DNA from: Burkholderiales bacterium
GTDB lineage: Bacteria > Pseudomonadota > Gammaproteobacteria > Burkholderiales > Burkholderiaceae_C
Assembly (NCBI GenBank): GCA_947458895.1
Contig: CANHBY010000014.1
Location: 1 to 9,930, forward strand
Direction: 5' to 3'
DNA length: 9,930 bases
Translations under genes and position numbers: made by a program
The notes under the pieces: generated by a model
Seen by the model: the letters and a program-made list of their open reading frames with translations, nothing else
The model's database searches: none
What the model was told of the DNA's origin: nothing
Shown here: in pieces, positions 7,231 to 9,930 of the stretch
How positions within the stretch are numbered: position 1 is the stretch's first letter
Layout of the letters: each line of letters begins with the position of its first letter

Positions 7231-7254
7231 GATGAGGATGAGGATGAGGATGAG
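7231..7254. repeat. Four perfect tandem copies of the hexamer GATGAG in the hscA-fdx spacer
   Basis: The 28 bases between the hscA stop and the fdx ATG are GGG, four copies of GATGAG and one G on the plus strand. In the sense strand this is C, four CTCATC, CCC, then ATG. The sense strand is pyrimidine-rich and contains CCTC, which resembles the anti-Shine-Dalgarno sequence rather than a Shine-Dalgarno. Tandem hexamers of this kind can gain or lose copies by slippage, which here would change the spacing between the two genes without touching either reading frame. Confidence 0.95.
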
Positions 7255-7255
7255 G

Positions 7256-9112
7256 TCAGATGTCTTCGACGCGGCGGCCTGTCAAGGCCTGCTGGATGCT
7301 ACGGTTCATGCGCTGGGCTGCGAAAGCCTCGGTACCTTGGGCCAGGGCCTCCACGGCGTCATTGATGGCTTCGGCGTCGGCGCCTTCACGCGCTGACTCT
7401 AAAGGGCGCAGCAAGGCCTCAATGGCCAGAACCTGGGGAGCTTCGAGCAAATCACTGTCGGCCTGCAAAGCAGCTCGCGTGGCCAACAACATGCGCTCGG
7501 CCTCCACACGGGCCTCGCGCAACTTGCGCTCACTCATGTCTTGCTCGGCGCTGGTGAACCCTTCTTGCAGCATGCGAGCCACATCACCGTCGCTCAGACC
7601 ATAGCTGGGTTTGACGTTGATCGAGGCTTGCACACCCGAAACTTCCTCTTTGGCCGTGACGCTCAGCAAGCCATCGGCATCCACCTGAAAGGCCACACGA
7701 ATGCGCGCCGCACCGGCCACCATCGGGGGAATGCCGCGCAGCTCAAAACGAGCCAGTGAGCGGCACTCCGACACCACATCACGCTCACCCTGGACCACGT
7801 GCAGTGCCAACGCAGTTTGACCATCCTGGAAGGTGGTGAAATCCTGGGCTCGTGCGGTGGGGATGGTACTGTTGCGCGCAATGATGGGCTCCACCAAGCC
7901 ACCCATGGTTTCGATGCCCAGCGTCAAGGGGATCACGTCGAGCAAAAGCATGTCGTTGGCCCCGGCATTGCCAGCCAGTGCGTGCGCCTGCAAAGCCGCA
8001 CCCAGAGCCACCACCTCATCAGGGTTGAGATTGGTGAGGGGCTGCTTGCCAAACTGGGCCGCCACAGCAGCGTGCACCATCGGCATGCGGGTGGCTCCAC
8101 CGACCAACACCACGCCCTGCACATCAGCCTTGCTGGCACTTGCATCACGCATGACCTTGCGAACCGCATCAAGGGTGCGCTGAACCAGCTCTTGCGACAG
8201 CAACTCAAACTGCAAGCGCGTGACCCGCACCGACAACTCGCCGCCGCTCAGTGGGCAGGCCAGCGTGGCGTGGTCATGGGACGAGAGCTTTTCTTTGGTG
8301 GCGCGAGCCGCCACGAGCACGGCACGCTTGTCTTCGGGCGTTTGGGCCTGCAGCCCCGCCTCAGCCAGTGCCCATTGGGCCAGCAGGCGGTCAAAATCAT
8401 CACCCCCCAGAGCCGAGTCGCCTCCGGTGGCCACCACCTCAAACACTCCTTCGCTCAAGCGCAGCAGCGAGACATCAAAGGTGCCGCCCCCCAGATCGTA
8501 GATGGCGTACAGCCCCTCGATGCTGTTTTCCAGGCCATAGGCAATGGCCGCGGCGGTGGGCTCATTGATCAGCCGCAGCACATTGAGACCAGCCAGCCGA
8601 GCGGCATCTTTGGTCGCCTGACGCTGGGCTTCATCGAAATAAGCAGGAACGGTGATGACGGCACCGAAAATATCGTCGTCAAAAGTGTCTTCGGCCCGCT
8701 GCCGAAGCACCGCCAAAATCTCAGCCGAGACCTCCACCGGCGACTTCGGGCCTTGCACGGTGTTGATCTGCAACATCCCTTCGGCGTCCACGAACTCATA
8801 AGGCAACTGGGCACGCTGGTGCACATCAGCCAGCCCTCGCCCCATGAATCGTTTGACAGAAACGATGGTGTTGCAAGGATCGCTGGCCGCCTCTGCCAAG
8901 GCCAGCTCGCCGATCTGGCGCCGGCCCTGAGGCAAGTAGCGCACTGCAGAGGGCACGATCACCCGGCCACTTTCATCAGGCAAACATTCCGCCACGCCGT
9001 GCCTGACTGCTGCGACCAGTGAATGGGTGGTGCCCAGGTCAATGCCCACCGCGATTCGCCGCTGATGGGGGTCGGGGGCGCCACCGGGTTCAGAGATTTG
9101 CAACAAAGCCAT
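7256..9112 (-). CDS. hscA: Fe-S cluster assembly chaperone HscA (Hsp70 family)
   Basis: HscA is the specialised Hsp70 that binds the LPPVK motif of IscU and, driven by ATP and stimulated by HscB, promotes cluster release to acceptor proteins. The 618 residues compare with 616 in E. coli, and the N-terminus [10 protein letters not shown] is identical, which fixes the start. The nucleotide-binding domain has phosphate motif 1 ([12 protein letters not shown], from about 23), phosphate motif 2 ([10 protein letters not shown], 206-215), [12 protein letters not shown] (230-241) and the adenosine motif LVGGATRMP (336-344). The linker [11 protein letters not shown] (389-399) leads into the substrate-binding domain and a helical lid to the C-terminus, which ends VEDI and lacks the DnaK EEVD tail. 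AAGGA lies eight bases before the ATG. It follows hscB by 18 nt. No defect is seen. Confidence 0.97.
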   Translation of the reverse strand: MALLQISEPGGAPDPHQRRIAVGIDLGTTHSLVAAVRHGVAECLPDESGRVIVPSAVRYLPQGRRQIGELALAEAASDPCNTIVSVKRFMGRGLADVHQRAQLPYEFVDAEGMLQINTVQGPKSPVEVSAEILAVLRQRAEDTFDDDIFGAVITVPAYFDEAQRQATKDAARLAGLNVLRLINEPTAAAIAYGLENSIEGLYAIYDLGGGTFDVSLLRLSEGVFEVVATGGDSALGGDDFDRLLAQWALAEAGLQAQTPEDKRAVLVAARATKEKLSSHDHATLACPLSGGELSVRVTRLQFELLSQELVQRTLDAVRKVMRDASASKADVQGVVLVGGATRMPMVHAAVAAQFGKQPLTNLNPDEVVALGAALQAHALAGNAGANDMLLLDVIPLTLGIETMGGLVEPIIARNSTIPTARAQDFTTFQDGQTALALHVVQGERDVVSECRSLARFELRGIPPMVAGAARIRVAFQVDADGLLSVTAKEEVSGVQASINVKPSYGLSDGDVARMLQEGFTSAEQDMSERKLREARVEAERMLLATRAALQADSDLLEAPQVLAIEALLRPLESAREGADAEAINDAVEALAQGTEAFAAQRMNRSIQQALTGRRVEDI

Positions 9113-9130
9113 TTGAAAATCCTTTACAGA

Positions 9131-9640
9131 CTACTTTTCCGTTCGTTGATCCACATCGCGCAGGATGCGTTCAATGAACATGAGCTGACGCACCTGCTGC
9201 GCCGCCTGTTGGGGGTTATGAAGGGTGTCCAAGGTGTGTGCCAAGGTCTTGAGTGCCTCGGCCCGGGCGGCCCGAATTTCATCGTCCAAGGCCTGCAGTG
9301 CGGGGGCCGAGATGGCCGCGTCGAGCTCCTCGCGCCAAGCCATTTGCTGCATCAGAAATTCAGGCAGCATCTGGGTGTTGGACTCGGCATTCAGAGGGTG
9401 GCCCTGCAATTCACACAGGTAAGCCGCACGCTTGAGAGGCTCTTTGAGCCGGCGATAACCCTCATTCACCCTGACCGACCATTGCATCGCCACTCGCTGT
9501 GCCGCAGCACCCTGAGACACGAAGCGGTCGGGGTGAACCTGGGCCTGCAGGGCACGCCAACGGGCGTCAATGAGATCGAGCTGCTGCTCAAACTGAACGG
9601 GCAGATCAAAAAGTTCGAAATCGTTGCTGTCCAGCTTCAT
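9131..9640 (-). CDS. hscB: Fe-S cluster assembly co-chaperone HscB (J-domain protein)
   Basis: HscB delivers IscU to HscA and stimulates its ATPase. From the ATG at 9640 it is 169 residues (171 in E. coli). The N-terminal J domain has the HPD motif at 36-38 (QVHPDRF). The C-terminal helical domain that binds IscU covers about 85-169 and includes the ELREELD-like segment WREELDAA. A GTG at 9652, in frame, would add four residues (MVFS), but the GGGG lies only one base before it. The same GGGG is 13 bases before the ATG, so neither spacing is ideal. I prefer the ATG because MKLDSNDFELFDLP matches the usual short lead into the J domain. It sits between iscA (119 nt upstream) and hscA (18 nt downstream). 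The upstream gap holds a terminator-like hairpin. Confidence 0.94.
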   Translation of the reverse strand: MKLDSNDFELFDLPVQFEQQLDLIDARWRALQAQVHPDRFVSQGAAAQRVAMQWSVRVNEGYRRLKEPLKRAAYLCELQGHPLNAESNTQMLPEFLMQQMAWREELDAAISAPALQALDDEIRAARAEALKTLAHTLDTLHNPQQAAQQVRQLMFIERILRDVDQRTEK

Positions 9641-9657
9641 TGAAAAGACCACGCCCC

Positions 9658-9686
9658 AAAATCAAAGAGCGCGGGAAGCCGCGCTC
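9658..9686 (-). terminator. Terminator-like or attenuator hairpin between iscA and hscB
   Basis: In the sense strand GAGCGCGG pairs perfectly with CCGCGCTC around a CTTC loop (stem 9667-9686), followed at once by TTTGATTTT, seven T in nine. A GC-rich 8-bp stem, a tetraloop and a T-rich tract are the features of an intrinsic terminator, with an imperfect tail. Placed inside the isc operon, it would lower hscB-hscA-fdx transcription relative to iscRSUA, or act as an RNA end or stability element after processing. Sequence shows the structure; its activity is inferred. Confidence 0.55.
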
Positions 9687-9759
9687 AGATCGTCACAACC
9701 GCCAGGCAAGACCCCCAAGCCCTGCCTCCTACCCGAAGGAAAGGCCGACACGCCTTCAG

Positions 9760-9930
9760 TCAGACGCGGAAAGACTCCCCACAACCGCAGCGATCTTTCT
9801 CGCGCGGATTATGGAATTTGAAGCCTTCATTGAGGCCATCACGCACAAAATCAAGCTCGGTACCGTCAAGGTATGGCAGGCTTTTAGGATCGATCAAAAC
9901 CTTCACGCCGCGATCCTCGAACACCATGTC
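9760..9930 (-). CDS. iscA: A-type iron-sulfur carrier IscA (partial, C-terminal half)
   Basis: The gene runs off the window's right edge, and only the last 56 residues are visible. They read from [14 protein letters not shown] to the C-terminal motif CGCGESF, where the two cysteines together with one further upstream (outside the window) bind iron or a [2Fe-2S]/[4Fe-4S] cluster. LDGTELDFV and GFKFHNP are the family's conserved blocks. The place in the operon, directly before hscB-hscA-fdx, favours IscA over its paralogues ErpA and SufA. It passes clusters from IscU to target proteins. The stop codon is at 9762-9760. Confidence 0.93.
   Translation of the reverse strand, partial: DMVFEDRGVKVLIDPKSLPYLDGTELDFVRDGLNEGFKFHNPREKDRCGCGESFRV

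Noticed and set aside
7799..9022. Long plus-strand open frame (407 residues) opposite hscA
   Set aside because: It lies entirely antisense to a fully conserved hscA, with no start signal and no family resemblance. It is a codon-bias shadow.

Overview
The window is GC-rich, tightly packed bacterial chromosome. Protein similarity points to a betaproteobacterium of the order Burkholderiales, probably Comamonadaceae. The basis is a complete-looking proteobacterial ISC order (iscA-hscB-hscA-fdx), an HscA whose N-terminus closely resembles the enterobacterial one, and an uppP typical of this group. The family-level placement is inference from recalled sequences, not a database search. No tRNA, rRNA, CRISPR array, insertion sequence or phage gene was seen.

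Left part (minus strand, 188-4478): a two-gene RND efflux module. A periplasmic adaptor (MFP) is followed after 12 nt by a 1035-residue HAE-1/MdtB-MdtC-type inner-membrane pump. No outer-membrane factor lies in the window. The adaptor's 5' end appears to carry a one-base frameshift in a T7 run: a good GTG start with a Shine-Dalgarno sequence lies 28 nt upstream of the in-frame TTG, in another frame. Removing one T joins the two into a convincing signal-anchor.

Middle (4479-5009): a divergent intergenic region of about 530 bp with two near-perfect inverted repeats and no convincing gene. It is followed on the plus strand by ureE, a urease nickel metallochaperone with a 12-histidine tail and no other urease gene in view. 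Next comes a 62-residue lipoprotein of unknown function.

Right part (minus strand, 9930 to 5947): the end of an ISC iron-sulfur cluster operon. Its order is iscA (partial, running off the window), hscB, hscA, fdx, then uppP (undecaprenyl-diphosphate phosphatase), which converges on the lipoprotein gene. HscB and HscA are the J-protein/Hsp70 pair that drives cluster release from IscU. Fdx supplies electrons. IscA is an A-type carrier. Two regulatory oddities sit inside this operon: a terminator-like hairpin with a T-rich tail between iscA and hscB, and a hscA-fdx spacer made almost wholly of four GATGAG hexamers (CTCATC in the sense strand) that leaves fdx without a Shine-Dalgarno sequence.

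I do not see evidence for a wholly new multi-gene system. The best leads are the two isc intergenic elements, the adaptor frameshift, and the isolated ureE-lipoprotein pair.
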